NCBI RefSeq assembly: GCF_020379485.1
Contig: NC_063446.1
Coordinates: 17,371,525 to 17,435,524 of the forward strand
DNA: 64,000 bases
Origin: Brassica napus
Taxonomy: Eukaryota; Streptophyta; Magnoliopsida; Brassicales; Brassicaceae
Direction of reading: 5' to 3'
The stretch's first letter is position 1. The number at the start of each line of letters is the position of its first letter. The position numbers and the translations under genes are program-made. Below, piece after piece: positions 36,091 to 47,929 of this stretch. A model generated the notes under the pieces. That model was given only the letters and a program-made list of their open reading frames with translations. It did no database searches and was not told where the DNA came from.

Positions 36091-37694
36091 TATTTCCTAA
36101 AAGGTGGATTGATTCCATCGCTTTGAGGCCGCACGACTATGATGTGACTCTACATCCCACTCTCAGTTTTAATTAAAACTCAAAAGGATAAAGTGATAAA
36201 CTTTTAAGTTCCTCATCTTCCCTCTTCTTACATATGAGCTACAGATAACGACGCCTGGACTACGTCACGTACATTATTTAATCAACCCTCCAACCGTCGT
36301 CCGTAGACCCCCCAGATTGTACCCCGTTTAATTATTAATCCGTCAAAAAATCACATGAAAATTAATTGTCTAGATCACAAACGGTCGGAGTCACTATATG
36401 CAAATGGCTTTTATGAGTTTTCAGCAAAACACATCTTACACTTTAAAAAATCTGCAACACGATTACTGTGTTTCAGGGATAACTTAATCTTGCTCAAGTT
36501 CCATCCATATCTCCATCTCGGTATCAATAACTTCATCAATGGGAGTCTGAGCCAATGTTGCCCACTTTGGAACTTCCTCAAGAAGAATAAGCCAAGAAGT
36601 TTCAACACTTGATGGCAACGTAAAAGTTGAAACTGAAAGGTTTCCATTCTTTTTGAATGTCGTATCTACATTTATTTTCATGCGTACACCTAAGTTTGGG
36701 AGTGTGGAACATCAACTCAATTCTTTTTGTCTCTTTCGGGTTTCCACAAGTTTTGGCTATATGTTTTTTTTTCTTTTTGAAAATTTTTTTTGGCTATATG
36801 TTGGTATCTGGGTTTGATGTTATCTGCAGGCTGAGAGGCCTAAACACATTAACAGGGCGAGTAGAATCTATGGTTAAGTTTAAATGACTTGCAAGGTTGT
36901 GTCGACTTTATGCCAATGCTTTTTAGGATTTTTGGTTGTTGTAGTATTGAGTTTGTAACTGTTACTTCTTAGTGTTTTCTTATTTGGTTTTAGAAATTCT
37001 CAAATATGTAACTTTATTTTTTATCATCGAGCATTGTAAATCAATCACGATAAAAAAAAAAGAATCACTATCAACTTACGATAGAGAATTTTGAGTAACT
37101 TAGGTTTACCTCACGTGGAACACAATGTTCTGCCGAAACTCAAACTTATGGTTGATTGTTATAATACAAGTTTTGTTCACACTGAAGAGAAATGTTATGG
37201 GAACGGACATGAAAAATTACAAGTCAAAGTTACAAACTTATCACTCATAAAGTGTATTTACAATTTTTTAAACAAATAATTTTAGACAAGTGACATTAAA
37301 AAAAAAATATATGGATATTTAAAACTAAGTATTTGAGTTAGTTACAATACATATAATATTCCCTTCTAAATATTATATTTCGTACATTTCGTTATTTACA
37401 GTATTTAAATGATCAATAAGATTTTGGAAGTAAGAATATGAAGTAAAAATCAATATAAAGGAACATATTTTCAACAAAGATATATAAAAAAAAAATTAGA
37501 TGATTTTTTAAAGGAAAACTGGGCACATAAGATCACAAAGGTGACAAATAGACATGGCAAACATGATTTTTTTAAAAAACAAAGATAAGTTTCTTTCCGA
37601 CTCCACCAACATCAATTTTGAAATCTCTGATTTTTTTTCAAGTGTTTTTTCTCCGGCATAATCATGGTATATTCAGCGATCTCACTCTCCGATT
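36091..37694. other. Unassigned 1.6 kb between Copia and inverted repeat
   Basis: No recognisable gene. A 65-codon minus-strand frame (36484-36681; includes SSVETSWLILLEEVPKWATL) has protein-like composition and might be a captured exon, but I recognise no family. The rest is AT-rich. It lies inside the candidate Helitron body. Confidence 0.35.
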
Positions 37695-37814
37695 AAACTT
37701 TATGTGTTAAAAGGATTTGTCTTTCACTATAACCCGCTTATGGTTTTTATGTCGATTGGCAAAAGATTCGTGCGTTATAAATTATAAGACAAATCCTTTT
37801 AACACATAAAATTT
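37695..37814. repeat. 29-bp near-perfect inverted repeat (hairpin, 62-bp loop)
   Basis: The arm 37695-37723 (AAACTTTATGTGTTAAAAGG...) is the reverse complement of 37786-37814 with a single mismatch; the loop is 37724-37785. It lies about 730 bp before the Helitron 3' end. It could form a stable RNA or DNA hairpin, or be the collapsed arms of a small foldback element. Confidence 0.85.
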
Positions 37815-38542
37815 AAAACTTTATGTTATTCAATTACAAAAAACTACAAAATGTTAATTTAAAACTGTAAAAATTAAGAAACTAATAGAAACTAAAAAGT
37901 AAACCTAAACTATTTACATAATAGTAAAAAAAAATAACTGAACTTCAAAAATCGTAGATTACTTATGAATTGAAAGTATCTTCTTTACAGATACGGAACG
38001 ACCTTAAACGAATTGAAAATTTTGAAATAAAATTTTATAACTGTACATTTAAGATTTAATTTATAATATATACAATTAGATTTACACTTTCATTATTTTA
38101 CTTAGCTTTTCGATATCATATTCAGCATAATATAAACCGTAACAACATGCAGTCAATTCGTTCATATAAATGATAATCATGAGAATCATAAGACCATTTT
38201 TGAGATCCCAAAATATAACAACCCACAATTAACTAAACAATTATGAATTCAGAATTATCAAAAAAAAAAACATACTACAAGAACATTACCTGCACCTCAT
38301 CACACAATATTATATGTTATATATCGCAACCTGTTAATATAGATACAAACATCAAAATCAAACATAATTAGTCTTAGCATACACAATCCCTACACATCCT
38401 AACATTCTTAAAAACCATAAAGGTTATTATATACTTCTATTGGAAAATCTTACATAAAATACACGCAAAAAAAGTATATAATTACTTATTTATATATATC
38501 ACACGTAAACTATATTTCGCGCGTAGCGCGGACCGACCCTAG

Positions 38543-39028
38543 TATAACACAAAAGAATAAAGCAGGGTCGGTTTTAGCAGTTAGATCTTCTATTGATGAT
38601 CTGATAAATTTAAAACATCACTTAAAAACTTTGTAAAGAAATTTCAAGTTTCTTTGTCAACAATTAGGCCTCACCATCATTGTTTTTAAGGCAGTTCATT
38701 AATTGTTTATTATTTATTCTTAAATTTGAATTGGTTAAACTGAAATGTAACAACTAACAAAATAATTTTTTTTATGCAAAGATCTAGACATTTTGCTAAA
38801 GAATCAAAAAGAATCTTCTTATTTTTATTTTTTTTTTAAATCTTCTTATTAGTCTAACTATTTCTTTTAGCTTCATAAATTTTTTTTACCATTCACTTAG
38901 ATCCTAAATCATTGCTATTAATTCCTGATAATGAGTTCCAAATTTAGGCATGCCGAGTTTTGTATTATACAATTACTTCAATCTTCTGAATGTAAAGGAG
39001 ACGAGACAACTGTCTATCTTAGTACTAA
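38543..39028. other. Spacer between two Helitron termini
   Basis: Noncoding. It lies between the plus-strand Helitron 3' end (38542) and the minus-strand Helitron 3' end (39029). No gene seen. Confidence 0.5.
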
Positions 39029-40113
39029 CTAGATTTTAACCCGCACGTCCGTGCAAATATTTTTATTTTATAAATTTATTTGATATTATTACAAATGTTT
39101 TAAATATATAATTTTCATTTTAGTATTATATATTATGTAACTTTATAATATTATTGTTTATATTTTTTATTCGGCATTATTAATATATAGTGATTTGTTT
39201 AATATATTTTATTTTGTTATTAATTTTTGTTACTTAATAATATATTTTCGAGTTAGGTATAATAAAATAACAATATGAAATAATCAAATAGATAACTTTC
39301 TTCAAAATATATATATTTTTTTAATTTATACATTTTTCTATAATACATATTTAAAATTTCTTTATTTATAATGTAGAAAAGAAATATGTCTAAGATAATT
39401 TATATTTACTTATTGTGTTTTAAAAAATATACGTTAACTTATATTATTTTAGTATTTTACGGGATTTATAAGTAAAAACACTGTTTTGTTTAAATAATAT
39501 AGTCCTATTATTTTTGTAAATTCTATATACATAGTAGCATCTATCATATTATTATAGTAAACTTTTTTGATATTTTGGATGTTATGATATTAAGTTTTCT
39601 TTTTATTTGTAATTAACATTTCAAAATGTTTGATTGCTTTAATTTTTATAGTTTTCTAATAACATATTGTTTAAATAGTATATGAACTAAAGGTTATTAT
39701 ATAATATTATATTTTTGTATAAAAAATTTGAAACAATATATTGTTGAGAGTTTCAAAATAAATTAAAAGATAATATATAGTTGTAGATATAAAAGTTTAA
39801 CCTATGTTAATGATGAGTGATAATTTATTTAAAACAAAAAAATTTTAAAAAATAAAATTTGTTAATTTACCTATTTAATATATTTTTGTCATATTTAATT
39901 TATATAGCACTTCTATGTTTATATAATACATAATATAATTATGGAATTTATAAAAAATAGTATATAATTTATATTTTTTTGTTTTATAATAAAATTTTAG
40001 TTAACATTTATTTATAATAATATTATATTACGAATTACTAAATTAATTAATATGTTATTTTACAAAAATAATTAAATTTTAAGTAAAATTTTGTTATATT
40101 CTTTCTTAACAGA
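39029..40113 (-). mobile_element. Non-autonomous minus-strand Helitron, ~1.1 kb
   Basis: On the minus strand it ends GCACGGACGTGCGGG (a 5-bp stem hairpin GCACG/CGTGC), then TTAAAAT and CTAG at 39032-39029, with host T beyond (A at 39028 on the plus strand). The best 5' end is TCTGTTAAGAAAGAATATAA starting at 40113, with host T at 40114. The body is extremely AT-rich and noncoding. The 3' end is convincing; the 5' end is the best match but not proven. Confidence 0.6.
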
Positions 40114-40400
40114 TTTTGTCAAGGAAAAACTATGTAATGACACTGGCTAAATTTTCACAAATCTCGAAAGAAAGAAGAAAACTAGACATAAATAAATTGG
40201 TAGAGCCAAAGCAATCAATTTTTGAATGTCCTTCCCACCTTTAGACAACTATCTAGCACACCAGCCGTCGACCCTGTTCTATAATCTTTATTTGATAAAA
40301 TGTAAAGACCTTACATTTTGATATATTGTTATCTTCTAGGATGCCTAAATATGATCTCATACCTCTTTCATTCTGAATACTTAGATTGTTTCGTAAAGAC
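40114..40400. other. Noncoding spacer before the RPN13 duplication
   Basis: AT-rich, with no gene. The last bases merge into the duplicated RPN13 segment, so the exact junction is between about 40395 and 40401. Confidence 0.4.
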
Positions 40401-41384
40401 GAAGGTGAATATTTTCAATTTTAGGTATTCTGTTTATTCATTATTTACCACATCGTCCTCATGTTTCATCTTCCGAAGGCCTAGTATTAGGGGATATCCT
40501 GAAGCCTGAGTTGATTATGCCATTGCTTGAGATGTTACCGGTACAAGAACGATTGTCTTCGCATTTACCTGAGGTATGTGCTGGGCGTCAGTGTTTTGTA
40601 TATTTAATGAAGATGTGTATTTACATGGAATTGTAAGTTCTTTCTTTCACTTAAATGTGTGATAGAAGCAACCGAGTCTTGTTGTAAATTTTGGGGATGT
40701 AAGAGGCGCAGAGGGTCTCTAGATTATGAAATGATTTAGGGGTGGGATTAAAAAGTTGTATGTGGTGAAAGGAGAGCGTTTTATCTGTTGGTGTTGTTGT
40801 TTGAGAGTGGAATAGCTTTGATTGGGTAGACAGAACAATAGAATTCACACCAAGTAATTTCTTTTATATTAATACCATAGACAAATTCGGATTGGCCCTA
40901 ACTTCCATTTAATCTGTTAGCTCACTGACGTCAACTATTGTTGCCGAGTCCACTAGGCTAATAACAATGTTCATGCACTGGACTAATCCAAGGATTTTGA
41001 CAGGGTCATTGTAGGGCAGAAGATATACTGGAGTTGTTGCAGAGTCCTCCTTTTCGTCAACAAGTAGATGCATTTACCTATGTAAGCCCCTCAGTGACAA
41101 TGTTATTTGCGTTCTTGGCTTGATATTCTGACTCCACTTTACTCTCGCTCTAGGTACTTCGCACAGGACAGATAGATTTGACTCAGTTCGGTATCGACCC
41201 AAGTAAATGTGAGTCCGGCTCTTGCAATAAAACTTCCAAAGGCTTGTTGTTTCATTTTTATAAATACAGTTTTCACTCTTATTGTAGATAAGTTCACAGT
41301 TGTCTCATTCCTAGAGGCACTTGAGGACTCGGTTTCAAGCAATCAAACGACATGGATGAGAGTTGATCTTTTCATATTCTCATG
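40401..41384 (+). pseudogene. Duplicated RPN13 fragment (exon 9 end to 3' UTR, introns kept)
   Basis: Near-identical to 25485-26484 of the functional gene, in the same orientation, 15 kb away. It contains copies of exons 10-13 and the three introns between them, so it arose by DNA-level duplication, not retroposition. Differences are scattered substitutions and small indels. In the last exon a 1-bp deletion (the Ser-Ser-Gln region, near 41335) shifts the frame, and 3 bp more are missing just after. Promoter, start codon and the whole Pru domain are absent, so it cannot make an RPN13. The right edge (41384) coincides exactly with a hAT-like terminus. Confidence 0.93.
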
Positions 41385-41465
41385 CAGGGCCGTGCCTGAC
41401 ATCAAATGGGTCCCAAGCACAAAATAACTATATGGCTATTTTAATGAAAACTAAAAATCTATTCT
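41385..41465 (+). mobile_element. hAT-like 5' terminus (partial)
   Basis: CAGGGCCGTGCCTGACAT, followed by GGGTCCCAAGCAC, matches the usual left end of Brassicaceae hAT elements (compare CAGAGCCGTGC at 3071). It interrupts the duplicated RPN13 3' UTR; the preceding eight bases TTCTCATG (41377-41384) would be its target duplication. No matching right end was found, since Copia sequence follows almost at once. So the element is truncated or its other end lies in rearranged DNA. Confidence 0.6.
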
Positions 41466-41469
41466 AGGA

Positions 41470-43010
41470 AAGGGATCGAACTTCTCGTTCCTCCTTCACA
41501 TGCTCTCGCTCATTAATTCTTGAAGCCATATGGCTTGCTTAGCAGCTTCCGTTGCAGCCATAAACTCTGCTTCACAAGATGAGAGGGCTATGGTTTCTTG
41601 TTTCTGAGAATACCATGTTATAGGTGTCTTGCCGAAACAAAATAGGATCCCAATGGTGCTCTTTCCGTTGTCTATGTCAATGTTGTGGCTATTGTCGCTC
41701 TATCCAATGAGTTTATTTGTTCCTCCTTTCTTGTACACCAAGCCGAGCCCAAGAGTACCTCGCAAGTACCTTACAACCTGTTTCAATGTGCTTCCATGTG
41801 ATTCACGAGAAGAGTGCATGTACCTGCTAAGTATTCCCACCAAGAATAACTTGAGGCCTAATTCCATAGGTATTAGTGCCGCGTTGCAAGTGTCCATCCC
41901 TGCTTCCTGTAATATTCACCGTGCATATGCCTCTTGTTTGATCTCTATTCCGTTTGATCCTTGACTTATTTCAATGCCGAGATAATAAGTCAATTCTCCG
42001 AGATCAGACATTTCAAATTTCTATGACATTGATGCTTTGAACTCCATGATCGACTTGAGGGTGTTTCCAGTCACAAACAGGTCGTCTAGGTATATGGCCA
42101 CGATAGGTAGTGTCTTTCCTTCTTCTTTCCGATGCACTGAACTCTCCTTAGAGCAATTTTTACACGTCAAGCTCTTTAAAATCTGGTCAAGCTTTGTGTT
42201 CCAGGCTCTTGGAGCTTGTCATAAACCATATAATGCCTTAGAAAGTTTGAAAAATTTATGATCTTCTCCCTTCTTTTTAAAATATTCAGGCTGCTACACA
42301 TACACGTCTTCGTTTAGTTCTCCGTGTAGAAACGCTGTCTTGACGTCTAAGTAGTGGATCTCTCATCCACCTGCAACAGCTAGTCCGATTAACAACCTTA
42401 TTGTTTCTATTCAGGCTACTAGAGCGAACACTTCGTCAATGTCAATTCCAAGCTCTTGAACATATTGTTACGAGCCTAGACTTGAATTTGTTGATCGTTC
42501 TGTCTGTGTTTCTCTTGATTTTGAACACCCACTTAAGTCCTATGAAGTTTACTCATGGTGGCTTCTCCACCAATATCCATGTTTCATTCTTTTTAATTGA
42601 ATCGATCTCATCCGAGCATGCATCTCTCCATCGTTTTATCATGCTGGCTTCTTTATAGTTAATCGGTTCATCGTTGAGTATGAGAAGAAACATCTATCAT
42701 TCTGTGTCAGCTATCAGAACGTAGTCATTGAGCTAAGTGGGACGGCTTGCTTGTGTTGAACGTCTCAGTTCTTGTGTCGTATCTTGTTATGTTACCCCTT
42801 CCGTATTAACTAGTTCGAGTGTTTGAGTTTCTTCTTCTGCAGCTGCACACTTTCTCGTTGATTTCCAATTACGAATGGACCATGAATGTCGTCCATTGTA
42901 ACTCCCCAAGACATACGAAACATTTCAGATTCAATCTCCATCTCGTTGTTGGCTCCCTTCCAATTCCAACATGAGTTCTCGTTAAAGATCACTCTCTGCT
43001 CACCACTATT
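41470..43010 (-). pseudogene. Degenerate Copia pol fragment, minus strand
   Basis: Reading right to left: a post-integrase region (VIFNENSCWNWKGANNEMEI, about 42990), the reverse transcriptase start (CSDEIDSIKKNETWILVEKP-like, about 42600), the catalytic box as YLDDLFVTGN (about 42070-42100), then YYLGIEISQG, HGSTLKQVVRYLRGTLGLGL, and an RNase H end near 41520-41580 resembling SCEAEFMAATEAAKQAIWLQ. Many stops and frameshifts; no LTRs recognised. Family placement within Copia is uncertain. Confidence 0.78.
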
Positions 43011-44722
43011 CTTCTCGTGCTTGGATTATAAAGCCTAGACATTTAAGATGAAATCAAATGACAGGGAGAGTTTGAGGTGGGGAAGGAAACACGATAGTTT
43101 ATTTTTAGGTGGATCGGATTTTAGGGTTGAGTTTAGGTGGGTTGGATCTCTTGGTTGGCCTTTGTAAATAATCTATTTTATTAAGAAGCAATTTATCTTT
43201 AGCCACATTATTCATTTAAAATAAAAATAATAATATATATTTTATTATAGGGGAAAAGAAGAGTTTTTGAAGAGGAGTTGGGGCAAAACATATTAAAGTC
43301 CTTAATTAGTAGTTATCGATTATTGACACTAAAGTATTTCAGTCTGTAACTCGAATAACCCAATCTATTTAGTCCATAATTTCATATTATATGACAGTTA
43401 TATTTTTAGTAGGCGAGTAGTCTCTCATCATCCGATGTCTACCAGCTATTTCCAAACAAAGGGAAGTTCATTGTCGGAATAAAGTAATTTTGTTATCTTG
43501 ATTTCCCCGTATTCTATCACTATCCAAACACTTGTGAGCCAAGAACGAGCGACGCTAGACCTGAAGAAAAATGCTTGTAGGACGAGACGAAAAAGGGTAA
43601 GGATGGGTTCGGCAAACTTAAGGGAATCATCTTTCTTTACTACTCAAGTTTACGTCATTTTTTTATTTCCTCAAAAGTATTTTAGGCCAAGAGTTTCATT
43701 ATATATATATATATATATATATATAAATCGCCCCCCAAGTGCGGTGTTGACTGGAGGAAGAGGGTGTGGGGTTGCAAGAATTCATAAATGTGATGATACA
43801 TCGATTTCATGATAACTCCTTGTAACACATCACATGAGCTACTCAACTCCGCAGACTCCAAAACAAATATTCACTCGTTCAATTTTGCATAATAATTAGT
43901 TTTAAAATACTTCAATCATTCCTTGTTAATAGAGGGACCAGCTAGCGTCAGAAAATAGATACAACTAATTAGTACACCTGATTAAGTCGGATATATATGT
44001 AGATGTATATATATTAGGGAAGTTGATAACTTGCGTAAATATATTAGATTAATACGATTAATACGGTTGTTAATTTTGAATCTTATCTCAGTTCTGAAGT
44101 TATTTTTAGGTTATCCACCATTTTTCACCAGTCTCTATGTTCTAGATTTTATTTTCAACAGTGGATCTGTTCTAACTTCTCTTTAGTATTAAAGATAAAT
44201 AATTCACAATAGATCACAGTATAGCTCAAATTTGTAATCGACAACAATATCAATGAGCAGCTGTCAATAGGTAGGATTAAAATCTTTCAGTCAAACTTAT
44301 CACACGATTTTAACTGACTTCTAACGAAGAAATAGATTAAAAAATGAGTATATATGGATTGGGTTACTCGTATAAAGGTCTCCCATTTTTGAGATGTTTG
44401 GCACTCTCTCTTTCTCTAACAAACACGAATGTCCAATCAGCTGTCCAAACTAGAAAATGAACATCCCTAACTAAACCTGAAATATATCAGAAAGGTTTAG
44501 TTTCCAATGAAAGCGAATAAAAAACAATGGCCAATTTGCTTTTCATGCTGGTCCCAGCTTTTGCACCCTTCTGTTTGCCCACTAGTCTTGACCTTTTCTT
44601 TTCTTTTTCCCCATTTCTATGAAACACATATTGATTATTATCATCATGTCTTCAAACTCACTTTTTCTTAGAGCTGGTCATCAATTTTTCCAGCATAATT
44701 ATTTTTTGTAACTTGTTTAGAT
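43011..44722. other. Noncoding repeat-rich DNA, with a (TA)n microsatellite at ~43700
   Basis: No gene supported. It contains a pure TA dinucleotide run of about 12 units (about 43701-43725). The open frame 43498-43812 has no recognisable domain and runs through the microsatellite. The rest is AT-rich. Confidence 0.45.
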
Positions 44723-45250
44723 GAAGAAACTCTATAAATTAATAATCTATAAATTCATACTCGATAAATAATAAGTTCTATAAATTAATAAATTTTATTA
44801 GTTTCTGATCTACAAAATAATAAGGTAATAGTTTAATGAAAAATCTTATGTCACTATATGGTTCCAATGAAAACACTATAATTAATGTATATACAATTTA
44901 TATAAAAAAAAATTGTATTGTATTGTTTTTATTCACAATGAAAACTATATTTAATTTCTTAGCATATCTAAATAAATTGATGTTATTTTGTCATTTTATA
45001 TTTAAAATACATTTAAATTTATGGTATATATTTTGTATACACCAAATAAGTGAAGAAGAACAACAGAAAATTGTATTTATAAAATTTAATCAATACATAT
45101 ACCGTAAAACCAAATATTCTTTTTATTTTTACATTTACACATATTTAAAATATATAAATCTAAAAATAAAATTTCTATAAATTAATAACAATATAAATTA
45201 ATAAAATATCAAAATTCTAATATTATTAATTTATAAAGTTTTTACTGTAT
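44723..45250. mobile_element. Foldback/MITE-like element with inverted ends
   Basis: The left end AAACTCTATAAATTAATAA (about 44727) and right end TTATTAATTTATAAAGTTT (about 45223-45241) are inverted with one mismatch. The sequence CTCTATAAATTAATA and variants recur just inside both ends. I recall this family as common in Brassicaceae, with ends like ACAGTAAAACCTCTATAAA; the right outer end (TTTTACTGTA) fits that. A 114-codon AT-rich open frame inside is chance. Confidence 0.55.
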
Positions 45251-46281
45251 ATGTTTTTTGTGCAGTGACTTTTATCAGTGAACATATATAAATGTAATGG
45301 TAAAACAAGTAAATATTTTTTTTTTGAACATGAAAACAAACAAACATCTTATAATTTAACTACATCTAAATTACTAATTAGCCCTACATACGACACAAAG
45401 AAAAAAGGGAATCGATCCCAGTGTTGATTGAAGTATTCCACGAATAAAGTAGATATGGAAACGTTCTCATATATCCTTCTTTGTCATCAATGTTCTCATA
45501 TACCATATCTTTTTATGTCATTGATAATATACAATTATATAGTTTTCTTGGAAGGAAGGCCGACATACAATATATCCTCGCGAATACAAATATTCTTTGA
45601 CCACTACTACATCTTGCATATAGCCGGCCGTACCTTGGTTGTATAAGTTTGTAACATTACCTGATTCAAAATTATTGTTTTGCTGCAATCATTTTTGAGG
45701 AATTTTATACAATATATATGATATTCCCTTTATGCATGACTTTTAATTATCATCATTTTAAAATGTTCAAATACATACTTTTTGTATTTTCACTGAACAT
45801 AACAAGTGAACAATGCCATAAATTACCAACAGAAAAATCTCACCGAGTATACTAACATATATTTTGTGCTAAACATATTAAAAATACAGTTTATTGTTAA
45901 AAACAGTTTATTGTTATAGATTTAAATATCATGAACAAAACACAATTATGAATTATCGTGTTTTTCTTACATTTTCTGTAAAAAATATTTTCCATATGAT
46001 AAATAACTTATCAAATCTACGAAGAAGTAAATAAACAAACAAAGCATGCTATATAACTTGGTTTTATTAAGATGGCTGTTATTTTTTCTTAAAAACAATT
46101 TTTGCCTTTCTTTCTTCTAGGCAACCTCTGGTGAATTGAACTCCCTTTAGGTTTATCATCATATTGATTTTTTTTCAATTTAGATATGATTTTATCTTAT
46201 CTAGAGGTGGTGATGTTCTTTATCGTTGGTTGTCTTATCTCCTTCAAAAGATAACCCATAGTCTCTCGATCATCAACCAAA
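45251..46281. other. AT-rich intergenic DNA
   Basis: About 1 kb, no gene seen. The open frame at 45428-45646 has no recognisable content. It ends at the Copia RNase H fragment. Confidence 0.45.
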
Positions 46282-46890
46282 ATGGAGTACATAGCTCTTG
46301 CTTCTACCGCCTCTGAATCAACTTGGACGTCTTCTCTCCTTCAAAATTTAGGGATATCTCAAACAAAGCCGGCTATTTTTTATTGTGACAACCTTTCAGT
46401 CGTCGTTCATTTGTCTGTCAATCATGTGTTTAATAATCGCTCCAAACATATTGAAGTTGATTATCATTATGTTCACGAATTCTTGAAATTCGACATATTT
46501 TGAGTACTTCTCAGCTCGCCAACATCTTCACTAAGTCTCTTCTACGACCCTCTTTCCAAAACTGGCACAACAAACTGAATGTTGTCATTTTTCCCAACAT
46601 CAGTTTGAGGCAAGGTGGGAGGGCTGGAAATATCTGATAATATCGACAATATCAGATAATATGCATAGTATCCAACTTCTATTTGCTTCTATCACTAGAA
46701 GATCTTTTTTGATATTTACACGAGGTTCTTTATTATTCGCACGTGTAAATGATCCAGAAAATATATATTTTCTATCTAATTAGAATTTAGATATTTCTTT
46801 CCTCTACTATTAAGGATTTCTTCTAAACTATTTCTTCTTTGTTTCTTTTCATTATGATTTTTCTTTCACATCTTTGTTTGATCTCTATAG
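46282..46890 (+). pseudogene. Copia RNase H end plus start of 3' LTR
   Basis: The frame 46282-46503 reads MEYIALASTASESTWTSSLL, YCDNLSVVVHLSVNHVF and RSKHIEVDYHYVHEF, the 3' end of Copia RNase H. It then breaks but continues in shifted frames (QLANIF-TKSL-like). A purine tract GGCAAGGTGGGAGGGC precedes TGGAAATATCTGATAATATC at 46625, the likely LTR start, which contains a small inverted repeat (GATAATATCGACAATATCAG). The right LTR edge near 46890 is a guess. Confidence 0.7.
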
Positions 46891-47908
46891 ATATGTGTAA
46901 ATAATTTAATAATATTGTTTTAAGATTTCAAAGGAATTGATGAATCTATGAATCATATTGTTTATAATAGAAATATGTCTTCTATATCTTCATCTATTGT
47001 TGTTCTTCATGCTAAAACAGCTATCTAGTTTTAAAGCCAAACTTTACGCAGATTTAACTTCCTGGATTCAAAGAAAATTTTAGTATCTTATGTTGTTAGA
47101 CATATTAATTGATACTACGACAGTATCGACTGATTATAATTTGTGTTTGAGTTCTGAATTGTTCTTAATGATGTCCTTGTTTGCTTCTCTGATTTATGAT
47201 TTTAAAATTTTATGAATTATCGTAAAGCCTAATGTTTCTCTTTCGATCTTTACATCATTTTAACTGTATTCCTAGTTATTGTTTCATAATAACAATAAGA
47301 ACCATTTTTTGTCTTATCTCTATTTCGATATGAAAATAAATATTGATTCAACTTTTATATACTACAATTTGTCGTTGTACACTTGTAGTAGATTTTATAG
47401 GGTTTAAAACTCGAAATATCAATTTTGTATTACCACCGGGAACCAATTGTGTTATCTTTGTTTCAGAATCTGAAGTTGAGTTTAAGAGTTATTGATAAGT
47501 TTTGCTTTTCTCTTATGTGTTTGGAGTGTTTATGATAAACTAGCAAAGCTAAGAAGGACTAACAAATTTTTTTTTTTTTTGTATTTATACTAAAGTTACT
47601 TTAAAATCTGATTAGAAATATCTAACTTTGAGTTTCAAAAAAAAAAGAAAAAAATATAACTTTGTATGAGTTAACTATTTACAATAATTTAATGTACTAT
47701 AATTTAATAAATATAACAACTGTTTTTCGTTTATAATTACCATTATTAAACAACAAACTGTATAAAAATGTTAAATCTATTTAGAACAATTATCTATGTA
47801 AACTAAGAAATAAAAATGTATACATCAGATCAGCAGCATACGAACTAATTAGTCAAAATTAACCAGATAAAAAACTAGACGAACCAATAACTGAAAATTT
47901 TATAATAG
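46891..47908. other. AT-rich spacer before the CACTA element
   Basis: No gene seen in about 1 kb of AT-rich sequence. Confidence 0.45.
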
Positions 47909-47929
47909 GAACACTACAAGAAAACAGTG

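Larger units (their letters stand above)
26652..38542 (+). mobile_element. Candidate Helitron with RPA1-like fragment, invaded by two Copia elements
   Basis: The 3' end is well formed: a CGCGC-GTA-GCGCG hairpin at about 38518-38530, then GACCGACC and terminal CTAG (38539-38542), followed by host T. The best 5' end is TCTTTATATATAAAATACGC at 26652, preceded by host A (26651), with CACGTGTC motifs downstream as is common in Brassicaceae Helitrons. Between them are an RPA1-like gene fragment (RPA-like genes are typical cargo of plant Helitrons), a truncated Copia, a near-complete Tnt1-like Copia and 2.4 kb of noncoding DNA. No RepHel was seen. Without the Copia insertions the element would be about 4 kb. 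The pairing of these two ends is inferred; the 3' end alone is secure. Confidence 0.5.

Noticed and set aside
43498..43812. A 104-residue gene
   Set aside because: It includes the translated TA microsatellite and has no recognisable domain.
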